Shown here: one piece after another, positions 1 to 5,988 of the stretch
Layout of the letters: every line of letters begins with the position of its first letter
Position numbering within the stretch: the stretch's first letter is position 1
Origin: Microbacteriaceae bacterium
GTDB lineage: Bacteria; Actinomycetota; Actinomycetes; Actinomycetales; Microbacteriaceae
NCBI GenBank assembly: GCA_017744755.1
Contig: JAGIAU010000086.1
Coordinates: 1 to 8,254 of the forward strand
Length of the DNA: 8,254 nucleotides
Direction of reading: 5' to 3'
The notes under the pieces: generated by a model
Seen by the model: only the letters and a program-made list of their open reading frames with translations
Told to the model about the DNA's origin: nothing
Databases searched by the model: none
Position numbers and translations under genes: made by a program

Positions 1-1284
1 GACACGGGCCTCCCCGTTGAACTTCTCGAGCGATTCGAGGACGACGGTGCGCGCCGGCATGTTGATGCCGAGCGCGAGGGTCTCGGTCGCATAGACGACC
101 TTGAGCAGCTTCCGCTGGAAGCAGAGCTCGACGACCTCCTTGAACGCGGGCAGCAGGCCGGCGTGGTGGGCCGCGACGCCGCGCTCGAGGGCGGAGAGCC
201 AGTCCCAGTAGCCGAGCACACCGAGGTCCTCGTCGGGCAGGCCGCGGCAGCGCTCCTCCGCGATCTCGCGGATCTGTGCGCGCTCCTCCGCGGTCGTGAG
301 CTGCACGCCGTCGCGGACGAGCTGCTCGACCGCCTGCTCGCAGCCGCGTCGGCTGAAGACGAACGCGATCGCCGGGAGGAGGTTCCGCTCCCCCAGGATC
401 CGGATGACCTCGGGGCGGGGCACGCGGTCGTCGAGGCGGCCGGCGCCCGGCCCGGGCCGTCGTCCGCCGAAGCGATCGCGGCCGCGGTCGGCGCGACTCG
501 CCGGCCCGGTGCGGCGCGTCCCGCCGCGTACGGCCTCGACGACCTCGGGGTTGACGCGTGCGGCGCGGCCGGCGATGACGGCCGCCGGGTCCTCGAAGAG
601 GTCGATGAGCCGGTGCCGCACGAGGACGTGCTGGTCGAGCGGGACGGGCCGGTCCTCCGAGACGATGACGTCGGTGTCGCCGCGGACGGCGAGCAGCCAG
701 TCGCCGAACTCCTCCGCGTTCGAGACGGTCGCCGAGAGCGACACCATCCGCACGTCGAGCGGGAGGTGGATGATGACCTCCTCCCACACGGCCCCGCGCG
801 CACGGTCGGCGAGGTAGTGCACCTCGTCCATGACGACGCAGGCGAGGCCGGCGAGGAGGTCGGAGCCCGCGTAGAGCATGTTCCGCAGCACCTCGGTCGT
901 CATGACGACGATGCGGGCGCCGGAGTTGACATTGACGTCGCCGGTGAGCAGGCCGACCGCATCGGCGCCGTACTCGGCGACGAGCTCGCCGAACTTCTGG
1001 TTCGACAGCGCCTTCATGGGGGTGGTGTAGAACACCTTGGCGTCCGGCCCGTGCTCGCTCCCGCCGGACATCGCGCGGAAGATCGCGAACTCCGCCACGA
1101 TCGTCTTGCCGGCGCCCGTCGGGGCGGCGACGAGCACGCTGCGCCCCGCCTCGAGCGACTCGCACGCCGCCACCTGGAACGCGTCCATGTCGAAGCCGAG
1201 GCGCTCGCGGAAGGCGTTCAGCAGCGGGGTGCGGTTGCGGCGCTTCGCGGCGGCGTACCGCTCGGCGGCGGACGGCTCGGCCAT
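1..1284 (-). CDS. helY: HelY-type SKI2-like DEAD/DEAH-box helicase (5' part; runs off the window)
   Basis: This is an ATP-dependent superfamily 2 RNA helicase related to Mtr4/Ski2 and mycobacterial HelY. Only the N-terminal 428 residues are in the window; family members are usually about 800-950 residues. Visible motifs in order are Walker A APTGAGKT (residues 54-61, Lys60), motif II DEVH (153-156), motif III SAT (184-186), the HHAG region (373-376) and the motif V stretch ATETLALGINMP (399-410). Both RecA-like domains are therefore present and intact. Residues 244-290, between them, form an Arg/Gly/Pro-rich linker of low complexity. The ATG at 1284 is chosen because the protein then begins with the short family-like leader MAEPSAAERYAAAKRR; a -10 box lies 6 nt upstream and no Shine-Dalgarno is visible, so translation may be leaderless. 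It follows the lipoprotein pair by 51 nt. Cellular RNA substrates in actinobacteria are not established. The family call is very secure. Confidence 0.96.
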   Translation of the reverse strand, partial: MAEPSAAERYAAAKRRNRTPLLNAFRERLGFDMDAFQVAACESLEAGRSVLVAAPTGAGKTIVAEFAIFRAMSGGSEHGPDAKVFYTTPMKALSNQKFGELVAEYGADAVGLLTGDVNVNSGARIVVMTTEVLRNMLYAGSDLLAGLACVVMDEVHYLADRARGAVWEEVIIHLPLDVRMVSLSATVSNAEEFGDWLLAVRGDTDVIVSEDRPVPLDQHVLVRHRLIDLFEDPAAVIAGRAARVNPEVVEAVRGGTRRTGPASRADRGRDRFGGRRPGPGAGRLDDRVPRPEVIRILGERNLLPAIAFVFSRRGCEQAVEQLVRDGVQLTTAEERAQIREIAEERCRGLPDEDLGVLGYWDWLSALERGVAAHHAGLLPAFKEVVELCFQRKLLKVVYATETLALGINMPARTVVLESLEKFNGEARV

Positions 1285-1290
1285 GCCCCG

Positions 1291-1296
1291 AGCCTA
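1291..1296 (-). promoter_or_regulatory. Candidate -10 box for leaderless helY
   Basis: On the minus strand the hexamer TAGGCT fits the actinobacterial TANNNT consensus. Exactly 6 nt separate it from the helY ATG at 1284, so transcription would start at or beside the start codon. A weak -35-like ATGAAC lies 17 nt further upstream (1314-1319). No Shine-Dalgarno sequence precedes the ATG. The call rests on pattern and on the identical spacing at pafB and fkbP. Confidence 0.45.
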
Positions 1297-1335
1297 CGGC
1301 GTCGGCGGCCCGCGTTCATGCAGGGGCGCCCCGGC

Positions 1336-1920
1336 TCACTCGAAGTCGATCCACACCGTGTTGTGGGTCGTGATCTCGGCGTCGGTCGTGACCTCGTCCC
1401 GGTCGCAGCTCAGGGAGCCGCCGGCGGAGCAGAACGCCTGCATCCCGTTGTATCCCAGGTCGTTGTTGAGCTCGAGGGTCGCCGTGCGGGAGTCGGCGCC
1501 GCGCGTCGCGGTGAGCCGCCATCGCGACCAGCTCGTCTCCCACATGCACGACGAGAAGCCGGTCTGGAACCGTCGCATCATGAGGACCTCCTGGCCGACG
1601 GGGAGGACGCCGGAGATCTCGTCGCGGACGCAGTTGCCCGCGAGCGGCTCGACCGACAGCGTCACACCCGCGTCCGCGCGGAAGGTCGCGTAGGCCCCGA
1701 GGCTGCCCGAGCCGGCGCTCGTGCCGGGGTCGGCGAGGATGCCGTCGGAGCCGCCGATGCCGGGGTTCCACTCGTCCTCGGGCAGCAGGTGGGCGGCGTC
1801 GTCGGGCGAGCCGGGGATCGGGGTCGCCGGGGCGCAGGCGGCGAGCAGACCCGCGACGAGGGCGACGACGAGCCCGGCGCGGCGGATGCGGCCGTGCGGC
1901 GCGCGCTCGTGCGTGCTCAC
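1336..1920 (-). CDS. Short paralogous lipoprotein of unknown function (copy B)
   Basis: This predicted secreted lipoprotein of 194 residues has no family I recognise. A basic N-region (HGRIRRAG), a hydrophobic stretch (residues 16-28) and the lipobox LAAC (Cys29) mark a type II signal peptide. The mature protein begins CAPATPIPGS and is clearly related to the neighbouring copy A. Shared landmarks are the Asp-Asp/Leu-Leu-Pro-Glu/Trp/Pro-Gly-Ile-Gly/Ser-Asp-Gly-Ile-Leu segment (residues 40-62), NCVRDE (96-101), a Trp-rich SWSRWRLT stretch (130-137) and a Cys-x7-Cys-Asp pair (164-173). Its four mature cysteines (97, 125, 164, 172) all align with cysteines in copy A, which suggests two disulfides in an exported domain. 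The GTG start at 1920 overlaps the stop of copy A as GTGA with no clear Shine-Dalgarno, so translation is probably coupled. It ends where copy A continues for roughly 80 more residues. The gene is secure; the function is unknown. Confidence 0.88.
   Translation of the reverse strand: MSTHERAPHGRIRRAGLVVALVAGLLAACAPATPIPGSPDDAAHLLPEDEWNPGIGGSDGILADPGTSAGSGSLGAYATFRADAGVTLSVEPLAGNCVRDEISGVLPVGQEVLMMRRFQTGFSSCMWETSWSRWRLTATRGADSRTATLELNNDLGYNGMQAFCSAGGSLSCDRDEVTTDAEITTHNTVWIDFE
1739..1840 (-). repeat. Direct repeat copy B: 5' end of the duplicated lipoprotein gene
   Basis: These 102 nt align without gaps to 2593-2694, with about 15 mismatches counted by eye. They encode residues from the end of the signal peptide through the SDGI segment. 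The identity marks a tandem gene duplication. Downstream of this block the two genes diverge quickly at the DNA level and only protein landmarks remain alignable. Confidence 0.8.
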
Positions 1921-2747
1921 AGGATGAAGCAGCCCTTCGCGATGCCCGGGGCCGGGTCGCGGTCGAAGGACTCGGCGACGCATTCGACGGGGCCGCTCGC
2001 GCCGCGCTTGATCGCGTAGTCGCCGTTGAAGCCGAAGGCGACGTCGTGCGCCCCGGAGACCTGGCAGATCTCCCGCTCGACCGCGCAGGCCTTGGAGTCC
2101 TTCGGCCCGATCGCGACGAGGCCGACGTAGAGGCTCAGGTAGCCGCCGATGATCTCGCTGGAGCGGTAGCCGTCGCAGGCGAGTCTCCCCTCGCTCCAGC
2201 ACAGCGACTCCATCCCGAAGGTGCCGCTGCCCGGGCTGTTCGTCTGCCGCACCTCGAGCCGGTTCGTCGCGGTCGTGCCGTCGGCGAGCTTGAGCGTGAT
2301 CCGCCAGGTCGCCCAGGAGCGCTCGCTCGGGCAGGACCAGCCGCCGTCGTAGATGCGCATGAGGTCGATCGGCGTGCCGTTCAGGAACTGCAGCGTGTGC
2401 GTGCCGCTCTGCTCGTCGCGCACGCAATTCGCGGACACCCGCTCGAAGGAGAGCGTCGGCTTCGTGCCGATCCAGGGGTCGTTGATCATGAACTGGCCGG
2501 CGATGCTGTATTCGTGGTTCGGGATCGGGTCGCCGAGGGCGTTCTCCCCGGATCCGGGGGTTGCGAGCGGCTGTCCGTCCTCGTCGAGCAGGATCCCGTC
2601 CGAGTCGCCGATCCCGGGGCTCCACTGGCCCTCGGGCAGCAGGAACGCGCTGTCGTCGAGCGAGCCCGGGATCGGGGTCGCCGGCGCGCAGGCGGTCAGG
2701 GCGAGGACCGCGGCCGCGGCGGCGAGGGCGGCGGGAAGGCGTCGCAT
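1917..2747 (-). CDS. Paralogous lipoprotein of unknown function (copy A, with Cys-rich C-terminal extension)
   Basis: This predicted lipoprotein of 276 residues is unrecognised by family. The signal peptide has MRR, then a run of Ala/Leu, and the lipobox LTAC with Cys20 as the lipidation site. The mature start CAPATPIPGS and several later blocks match copy B: NCVRDE (107-112), SWATWRIT (144-151) and Cys183-x7-Cys191-Asp. Mature cysteines 108, 139, 183 and 191 match those of copy B. A C-terminal extension after about residue 195 adds four more (221, 228, 256, 273), giving eight, an even number consistent with disulfides outside the membrane. The ATG at 2747 is supported by a good Shine-Dalgarno, GGGAGG, 8 nt upstream. 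It lies 75 nt after tatC with its own possible promoter, and its stop overlaps the start of copy B. In several other actinobacteria, as I recall them, the tatC-helY interval holds no gene or a diacylglycerol-kinase-like gene, so the pair may be a lineage-specific insertion. The lipobox lacks the twin-arginine FLK context, so Sec export is likelier than Tat. Confidence 0.9.
   Translation of the reverse strand: MRRLPAALAAAAAVLALTACAPATPIPGSLDDSAFLLPEGQWSPGIGDSDGILLDEDGQPLATPGSGENALGDPIPNHEYSIAGQFMINDPWIGTKPTLSFERVSANCVRDEQSGTHTLQFLNGTPIDLMRIYDGGWSCPSERSWATWRITLKLADGTTATNRLEVRQTNSPGSGTFGMESLCWSEGRLACDGYRSSEIIGGYLSLYVGLVAIGPKDSKACAVEREICQVSGAHDVAFGFNGDYAIKRGASGPVECVAESFDRDPAPGIAKGCFIL
2593..2694 (-). 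repeat. Direct repeat copy A: 5' end of the duplicated lipoprotein gene
   Basis: This is the partner of 1739-1840: the same length, no gaps, about 85% identical by eye count. It covers the junction of signal peptide and mature protein and the first roughly 30 mature residues. Conservation of this block at both DNA and protein level suggests selection on the N-terminal segment, or recent homogenisation between copies. Confidence 0.8.
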
Positions 2748-2755
2748 CCCTGCAT

Positions 2756-2761
2756 CCTCCC
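2756..2761 (-). promoter_or_regulatory. Shine-Dalgarno of lipoprotein copy A
   Basis: GGGAGG on the minus strand ends 8 nt before the ATG at 2747. It is one of the two strong ribosome binding sites in the window and fixes the start of copy A. An out-of-frame ATG lies at 2755-2753, between the site and the true start. Confidence 0.75.
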
Positions 2762-2790
2762 AAGCGCGCGGGCCGCGCCGCCTAGGGTGG

Positions 2791-2796
2791 AAACTA
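2791..2796 (-). promoter_or_regulatory. Candidate -10 box for the lipoprotein pair
   Basis: TAGTTT fits TANNNT and sits in the 75-nt gap between tatC and copy A. Transcription would start near 2784, giving a leader of about 37 nt that includes the Shine-Dalgarno. A short GC-rich inverted repeat (arms 2766-2770 and 2774-2778) falls within that leader. No convincing -35 box is seen, so this is tentative. Confidence 0.3.
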
Positions 2797-2822
2797 CTCG
2801 GTCGCGGCCGGGCGCATGCTGC

Positions 2823-3677
2823 TCAGGCGATCGCGTCGCCGAGGTCCGTCAGGTCGGCCGGCGCGTCGACGCCCTCCTGCGCGAGGAACGCCGCCTCGCG
2901 CCGCCGGCGCCGGCGGTCGTTCAGCAGGGCGACGCCCGCGGCCGCGAAGTAGAGCACGAGCATCGGCACGGCGAGGAGGAACATGCTCACGATGTCGGTC
3001 ACCGGCGTCGTCGCCGCCGTGAACGTCACGATGACGAGGATCGCCCAGCGCCAGCCGCGGATGATCGCGCGGCCGCTCACGACGCCCGCGAAGTTCAGCA
3101 GCACGAGGATGACGGGCAGCACGAAGCCGACGCCCGTCGCGATCATGAGCTTGAGCACGAAGTCGTAGTAGTAGCGCGCCGAGATGTTCGAGATGGAATC
3201 CGCCGGGGCGAAGGAGACGAAGAGCTCCACGAGATGCGGCATCACCATCCAGCCCACCGCGCAGCCCGCCAGGAAGAGCGGCACGGCGGAGCAGATGAAG
3301 CCGATGCCGAAGGCGCGCTCCTTCTTCATGAGCCCCGGGGTCAGGAACGCCCAGATCTCGTAGAGCCACAGCGGCGAGGAGACGACGATGCCGATCGTGA
3401 TCGCGATCTGCATACGCAGGTCGAAGGAGCCGGCGATCGTGTCGAAGTTGAGCGCGGCGCCGCGGCCGGACTGCTCCGCCACGGCCGCGATCGGCGCCTG
3501 CAGGCCGACGAAGACGAGATCCGATGCCCACCAGCCGAAGATCGTCCCGCCCAGGACGCCGAGTGCCGCGATCAGGATGCGCTTGCGCAGCTCGCGGAGA
3601 TGCCCGCCGAGCGACATCCTGCGCTCGGGGTCGCGCCGACGGGAGCCCGGGCCCCTGCGCGCCGGCTGCTCGGCCAC
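2823..3677 (-). CDS. tatC: Sec-independent protein translocase subunit TatC
   Basis: TatC is the polytopic core of the twin-arginine translocase and the primary receptor for RR signal peptides of folded proteins. The 284-residue product has an Arg-rich N-terminal tail, the family motif SLGGHLRELRKR (22-33) and six hydrophobic segments at roughly 34-57, 88-113, 123-146, 171-199, 210-222 and 226-252. The cytoplasmic loop motif LYEIWAFLTPGLMKKER (105-121) retains Phe111 and Glu120, equivalent to E. coli TatC Phe94 and Glu103. At the position of E. coli Glu170 this protein has Val186 (context GFVLPV). The GTG start at 3677, 5 nt after the tatA stop, is chosen because actinobacterial TatC proteins commonly carry such a basic N-tail; an internal ATG at 3617 would give 264 residues. 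The C-terminus has a run of six Arg (255-260). It is cotranscribed with tatA. Confidence 0.96.
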   Translation of the reverse strand: MAEQPARRGPGSRRRDPERRMSLGGHLRELRKRILIAALGVLGGTIFGWWASDLVFVGLQAPIAAVAEQSGRGAALNFDTIAGSFDLRMQIAITIGIVVSSPLWLYEIWAFLTPGLMKKERAFGIGFICSAVPLFLAGCAVGWMVMPHLVELFVSFAPADSISNISARYYYDFVLKLMIATGVGFVLPVILVLLNFAGVVSGRAIIRGWRWAILVIVTFTAATTPVTDIVSMFLLAVPMLVLYFAAAGVALLNDRRRRRREAAFLAQEGVDAPADLTDLGDAIA

Positions 3678-3682
3678 GGCGC

Positions 3683-3925
3683 TCAGGCAGACGGCTTCGC
3701 GTCGTCCGAGGGCTTCGCCTCGGCGGTCGCGGGGGTCGCCTCGACGGGCTTCGTCCCGTCCGCCGCGTTGTCGGCGGCGCGCTCGTCCTTCATCGTCTTG
3801 ACCTCCTTGCGGAAGATCCGCATGGACTGACCGAGGCTCTTGGCGAGCGCGGGCAGTTTCGGCGCGCCGAAGAGCAGCAGGACGGCCACCAGGACGATGA
3901 CCCAGAACCACCACTCACGCCACAT
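3683..3925 (-). CDS. tatA: Sec-independent protein translocase subunit TatA
   Basis: TatA is the small, pore-forming or membrane-thinning component of the twin-arginine translocase. The 80-residue protein has a very short N-terminus, a transmembrane helix (about residues 5-19), the FGAPKLP hinge (19-25) with the conserved Phe-Gly, an amphipathic helix (26-44, LAKSLGQSMRIFRKEVKTM) and a charged, disordered tail rich in Ala, Lys, Asp and Pro. Four tryptophans (2, 5, 6, 8) crowd the start of the membrane segment. The ATG at 3925 gives a short N-terminus as usual for TatA; an in-frame GTG at 3937 would add four residues, and neither has a strong Shine-Dalgarno. It lies 41 nt after pafC and 5 nt before tatC, the usual actinobacterial tatAC pair. 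No tatB is in the window. Confidence 0.94.
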   Translation of the reverse strand: MWREWWFWVIVLVAVLLLFGAPKLPALAKSLGQSMRIFRKEVKTMKDERAADNAADGTKPVEATPATAEAKPSDDAKPSA

Positions 3926-3963
3926 GCCAGCACCCACTCACTCGATCGACGAACGGTGCGGAC

Positions 3964-3969
3964 AGTCTA
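3964..3969 (-). promoter_or_regulatory. Candidate -10 box for tatAC overlapping the pafC stop codon
   Basis: TAGACT, whose first three bases are the pafC stop codon, fits TANNNT and is identical to the hexamer before pafB. Transcription would start near 3957 with a leader of about 30 nt before the tatA ATG. No clear -35 element is seen. It could separate tatAC expression from pafBC. Confidence 0.3.
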
Positions 3970-4974
3970 CTCGGCCCGTCGCCCATACCGGCTGAGCGCC
4001 TCCCTGGCCCACGCCCGCACCGCCTCGCGCGCCGCGGGCGGTCCGACGACGACCGCGCCCGGCACCTCGGCGAGGATCCGGCGCACGGCCGCGTCCGAGC
4101 CGATCGCGACGTCCATGCGGACGCGCTCGGTCCCGCGCACGCGCCGCGGCGCGCTCGGCCGGTACCCGGACAGCAGCGGCACGCTCGCGGCATCGCACTC
4201 CACGGTGACCACGCCGTGCTCCGGACCGGCGTCGAAGCCGATCTCGGAGGCGTCCAGGTCGCGGACGTCGTGCTCCGCAGGCGCCTCGAGCACTTCGAGC
4301 GCCGAGATCCGGTCCAGGCGGAACGTCCGCAGCCCTGCTCGGAGCAGGCACCAGCCGCGCAGGTAGTGCTCGGCGTCCGTCGACTCGAGCCGGATGGGGT
4401 CGACCTCGCGGCGGGCGGTCGTGCCGTCCGCGTTCCGGTAGTCGAAGGCGACGCGCCGGCGGGCGGCGATCGCGCCGCGCAGCGCCGTGAAGCCCGGCAC
4501 GGTCGCCGTCGTCGACGCGATGACGGGCTCGGCGGGCGCGTCGGCGGCGCCGCGCGCGAGCTTCGCGCGCAGGCTCGCGAAGTCGGCGACCGCCGCGATC
4601 GCCGGGTCGGAGCCGAGGATCGAGAGCCCCGCGAGCAGACCGGCGGCCTCGCGCGCCGACATGCGCGGCACGTCGTCGATGCCCACCCGCTGGACGAGGA
4701 CGAGCTCGTCCTCCTCCTCGAGCGCGTTCAGATCGAGATCGAAGAGGTCCTGCGGCAGGTAGAGGCCCTCCTCGCCCGGCAGGCCGAGCGTCATGATGTT
4801 CAGCGCCGTCTCGCGGACGAAGGCCTCCGAGTAGCCGAAGTGCGCGGCCGCCTCGGCGACGGAGACGATCTCCATCTCCTTCAGGTACGGGACGAACGCG
4901 AGATAGAAGGCGAGCCGGTCCGACGCCTCGATCGGCTCGGGCCGCTGCCCCGGCGCGCGGCGCGGCTCAGCCAT
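3967..4974 (-). CDS. pafC: WYL-domain transcriptional regulator PafC
   Basis: PafC pairs with PafB to form PafBC, the activator of the RecA/LexA-independent DNA-damage response described in mycobacteria. The 335-residue protein has an N-terminal helical DNA-binding region (about 16-90, including SVAEAAAHFGYSEAFVRE), an acidic stretch (EEEDE, 86-90), a WYL domain (about 160-230) with FDYRNADG (177-184) and YLRGWCLLRAGLRTFRLDRI (204-223), and a C-terminal WCX-type region. The WYL triad reads His203-Tyr204-Leu205, so the Trp is replaced. The ATG at 4974 is firmly placed: GGAGG lies 6 nt upstream and the gene overlaps the end of pafB by 8 nt, so translation is coupled and the two subunits are probably made together. 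In mycobacteria these genes follow pafA of the pupylation system; no pafA is present here. Orthology is assigned from order next to tatA and domain layout. Confidence 0.93.
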   Translation of the reverse strand: MAEPRRAPGQRPEPIEASDRLAFYLAFVPYLKEMEIVSVAEAAAHFGYSEAFVRETALNIMTLGLPGEEGLYLPQDLFDLDLNALEEEDELVLVQRVGIDDVPRMSAREAAGLLAGLSILGSDPAIAAVADFASLRAKLARGAADAPAEPVIASTTATVPGFTALRGAIAARRRVAFDYRNADGTTARREVDPIRLESTDAEHYLRGWCLLRAGLRTFRLDRISALEVLEAPAEHDVRDLDASEIGFDAGPEHGVVTVECDAASVPLLSGYRPSAPRRVRGTERVRMDVAIGSDAAVRRILAEVPGAVVVGPPAAREAVRAWAREALSRYGRRAE

Positions 4975-5947
4975 GGGCGGCCTCCAGCCGGGCGAGGCGC
5001 TCGACGACGAGGTCGACGAGCGCGGGCGGGGCGAGCACGGTCGCCTCGGGCTGCAGGGCGACGAGCTCGTCGGCGAGCAGCGCGAGGTCGGGGTCGCGCA
5101 CCTCGACGACGCCGGAGTCGACGACCCGGCTGCCCGGTCGGTTCCGCAGCCGGAGCGCGGCGTCGGAGCCCGGGGCGACGGCGATGCGGGCCGCGTTCCG
5201 CTCGGCGACGCGCTCGAGCTCGACGAGCTGCCGCGCCATCTCGTCCGGCTCGGGGGCGAGCGCGGCGTCCGCGGTGAGACGGACCGTGCCGACGATGCGC
5301 CGCACGAGGAACGTCTTCCGCGTCCCGTCGGCGTCGGCCGCGACAAGCAGCCAGCGGCCGAGGTGGTGCAGCAGCTCGAGCGGCGAGACGCGCCGCCGCG
5401 TCGGCGCCGCGTCGCTCGGCTTCAGATACTCGAACTCGACGACGAGCCGGTCCTGGATCGCCGTGCGGAGCGGGTCGAGCGCCGGCTCGACCGCGCGGAC
5501 GAGCGGGAGGTAGCCGACGACCGGGTCGCTCGCGGCGATGCCGAGCCCGCGGAGCTTCGTGAGCGCGCGGCGCGAGTCGGCCGACAGCGAGCTCTCCTGC
5601 CACACCGAGGCGGCGAGGCCGAGCAGCGAGAGCTCCCCGGGGGTGAACGAGACATCGTCCGGCAGCTCATATGCCGCTCGGGGAATGCGGTAGCGCGTCA
5701 TGCGGGTGTCCTGGGGCGCGTTCGGGTCGTCGATCGTCTCGATCGGGACGCCGAGCTCCCGCAGCGCCGTCTTGTCGCGCTCGAAGAGGCGGTCGAGCGC
5801 CTGCGCCGCCTTCTCGTCGCCGCTCGGCCGCTGCGCGTAGCCGTGCACGGTGCGCAGGATCTCCGACTTCTGCAGCCCGGCGGTCGTCGAGACGAGGGCG
5901 AGGACGAGGCTGAACTGCCGCTCCACACTGCTCGGCACCGCGTTCAC
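4967..5947 (-). CDS. pafB: WYL-domain transcriptional regulator PafB
   Basis: PafB is the partner subunit of PafC in the DNA-damage-responsive activator PafBC. The 326-residue protein starts with the family-like helix-turn-helix VERQFSLVLALVSTTAG followed by LQKSEILRTV (about 8-34), then a linker, a WYL domain (about 150-225) containing VVEFEYLKP (169-177) and TFLVRRI (212-218), and a C-terminal WCX-like region. The WYL triad reads Trp199-Leu200-Leu201, so the Tyr is replaced. The GTG at 5947 is preferred because it places the HTH near the N-terminus as in the family. No Shine-Dalgarno precedes it, but TAGACT lies 6 nt upstream, consistent with a leaderless mRNA. A 67-bp nested palindrome lies 42-108 nt upstream of the start. 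The gene overlaps pafC by 8 nt. Its length is near that of mycobacterial PafB, from memory about 330 residues. Confidence 0.93.
   Translation of the reverse strand: MNAVPSSVERQFSLVLALVSTTAGLQKSEILRTVHGYAQRPSGDEKAAQALDRLFERDKTALRELGVPIETIDDPNAPQDTRMTRYRIPRAAYELPDDVSFTPGELSLLGLAASVWQESSLSADSRRALTKLRGLGIAASDPVVGYLPLVRAVEPALDPLRTAIQDRLVVEFEYLKPSDAAPTRRRVSPLELLHHLGRWLLVAADADGTRKTFLVRRIVGTVRLTADAALAPEPDEMARQLVELERVAERNAARIAVAPGSDAALRLRNRPGSRVVDSGVVEVRDPDLALLADELVALQPEATVLAPPALVDLVVERLARLEAAHG
4981..4985 (-). promoter_or_regulatory. Shine-Dalgarno of pafC inside pafB
   Basis: GGAGG ends 6 nt before the pafC ATG and is encoded within the last codons of pafB. It decides the pafC start and shows that pafC is translated by internal initiation at the 8-nt overlap. 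Confidence 0.8.
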
Positions 5948-5953
5948 GGACCG

Positions 5954-5959
5954 AGTCTA
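5954..5959 (-). promoter_or_regulatory. Candidate -10 box for leaderless pafB
   Basis: TAGACT fits the TANNNT consensus and is followed by 6 nt and then the pafB GTG, so the transcript would start at the start codon. No good -35 hexamer is found at 16-18 nt spacing. A small GC-rich hairpin (arms 5960-5965 and 5970-5975, loop 4 nt) abuts the hexamer. The PafBC-type motif described in mycobacteria (TTGTCRGTG, 8 nt, TANNNT) is not present here; the corresponding bases are GGGCGGCCC. Confidence 0.45.
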
Positions 5960-5988
5960 GGCGGCGTGGGCCGCCCGGACCCTGTCCC

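Noticed and set aside
1323..1332. Short palindrome GGGGCGCCCC between copy B and helY
   Set aside because: Ten GC-only bases with no spacer or T-tract are expected by chance in DNA of this composition.
1860..1920. Twin-arginine signal peptide in lipoprotein copy B (Arg13-Arg14)
   Set aside because: The context RIRRAGLVV lacks the Ser/Thr before and the Phe-Leu-Lys after the Arg pair, so a Sec lipoprotein signal is more likely, though Tat use is not excluded.
163..2019. Long plus-strand open frame of 618 codons
   Set aside because: It is antisense to helY and the lipoprotein genes, is composed of Arg/Ala/Val/Glu/Asp-rich sequence with no domain, and spans several gene boundaries. Such frames are a by-product of high GC.
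1336..2763. A single 475-codon minus-strand frame that would fuse the region of copy A to copy B
   Set aside because: Only the last 194 codons are real protein (copy B). The upstream part is a shifted reading of copy A, whose own frame has a signal peptide, a Shine-Dalgarno and paralogue similarity.
2046..3830. Long plus-strand open frame of 594 codons
   Set aside because: It is antisense to lipoprotein copy A, tatC and tatA; the Arg/Asp/Glu/His-rich product has no recognisable fold.
2823..3914. A 363-residue TatC starting at 3914
   Set aside because: The extra N-terminal 79 residues are a shifted reading of tatA; TatC similarity begins near the GTG at 3677.
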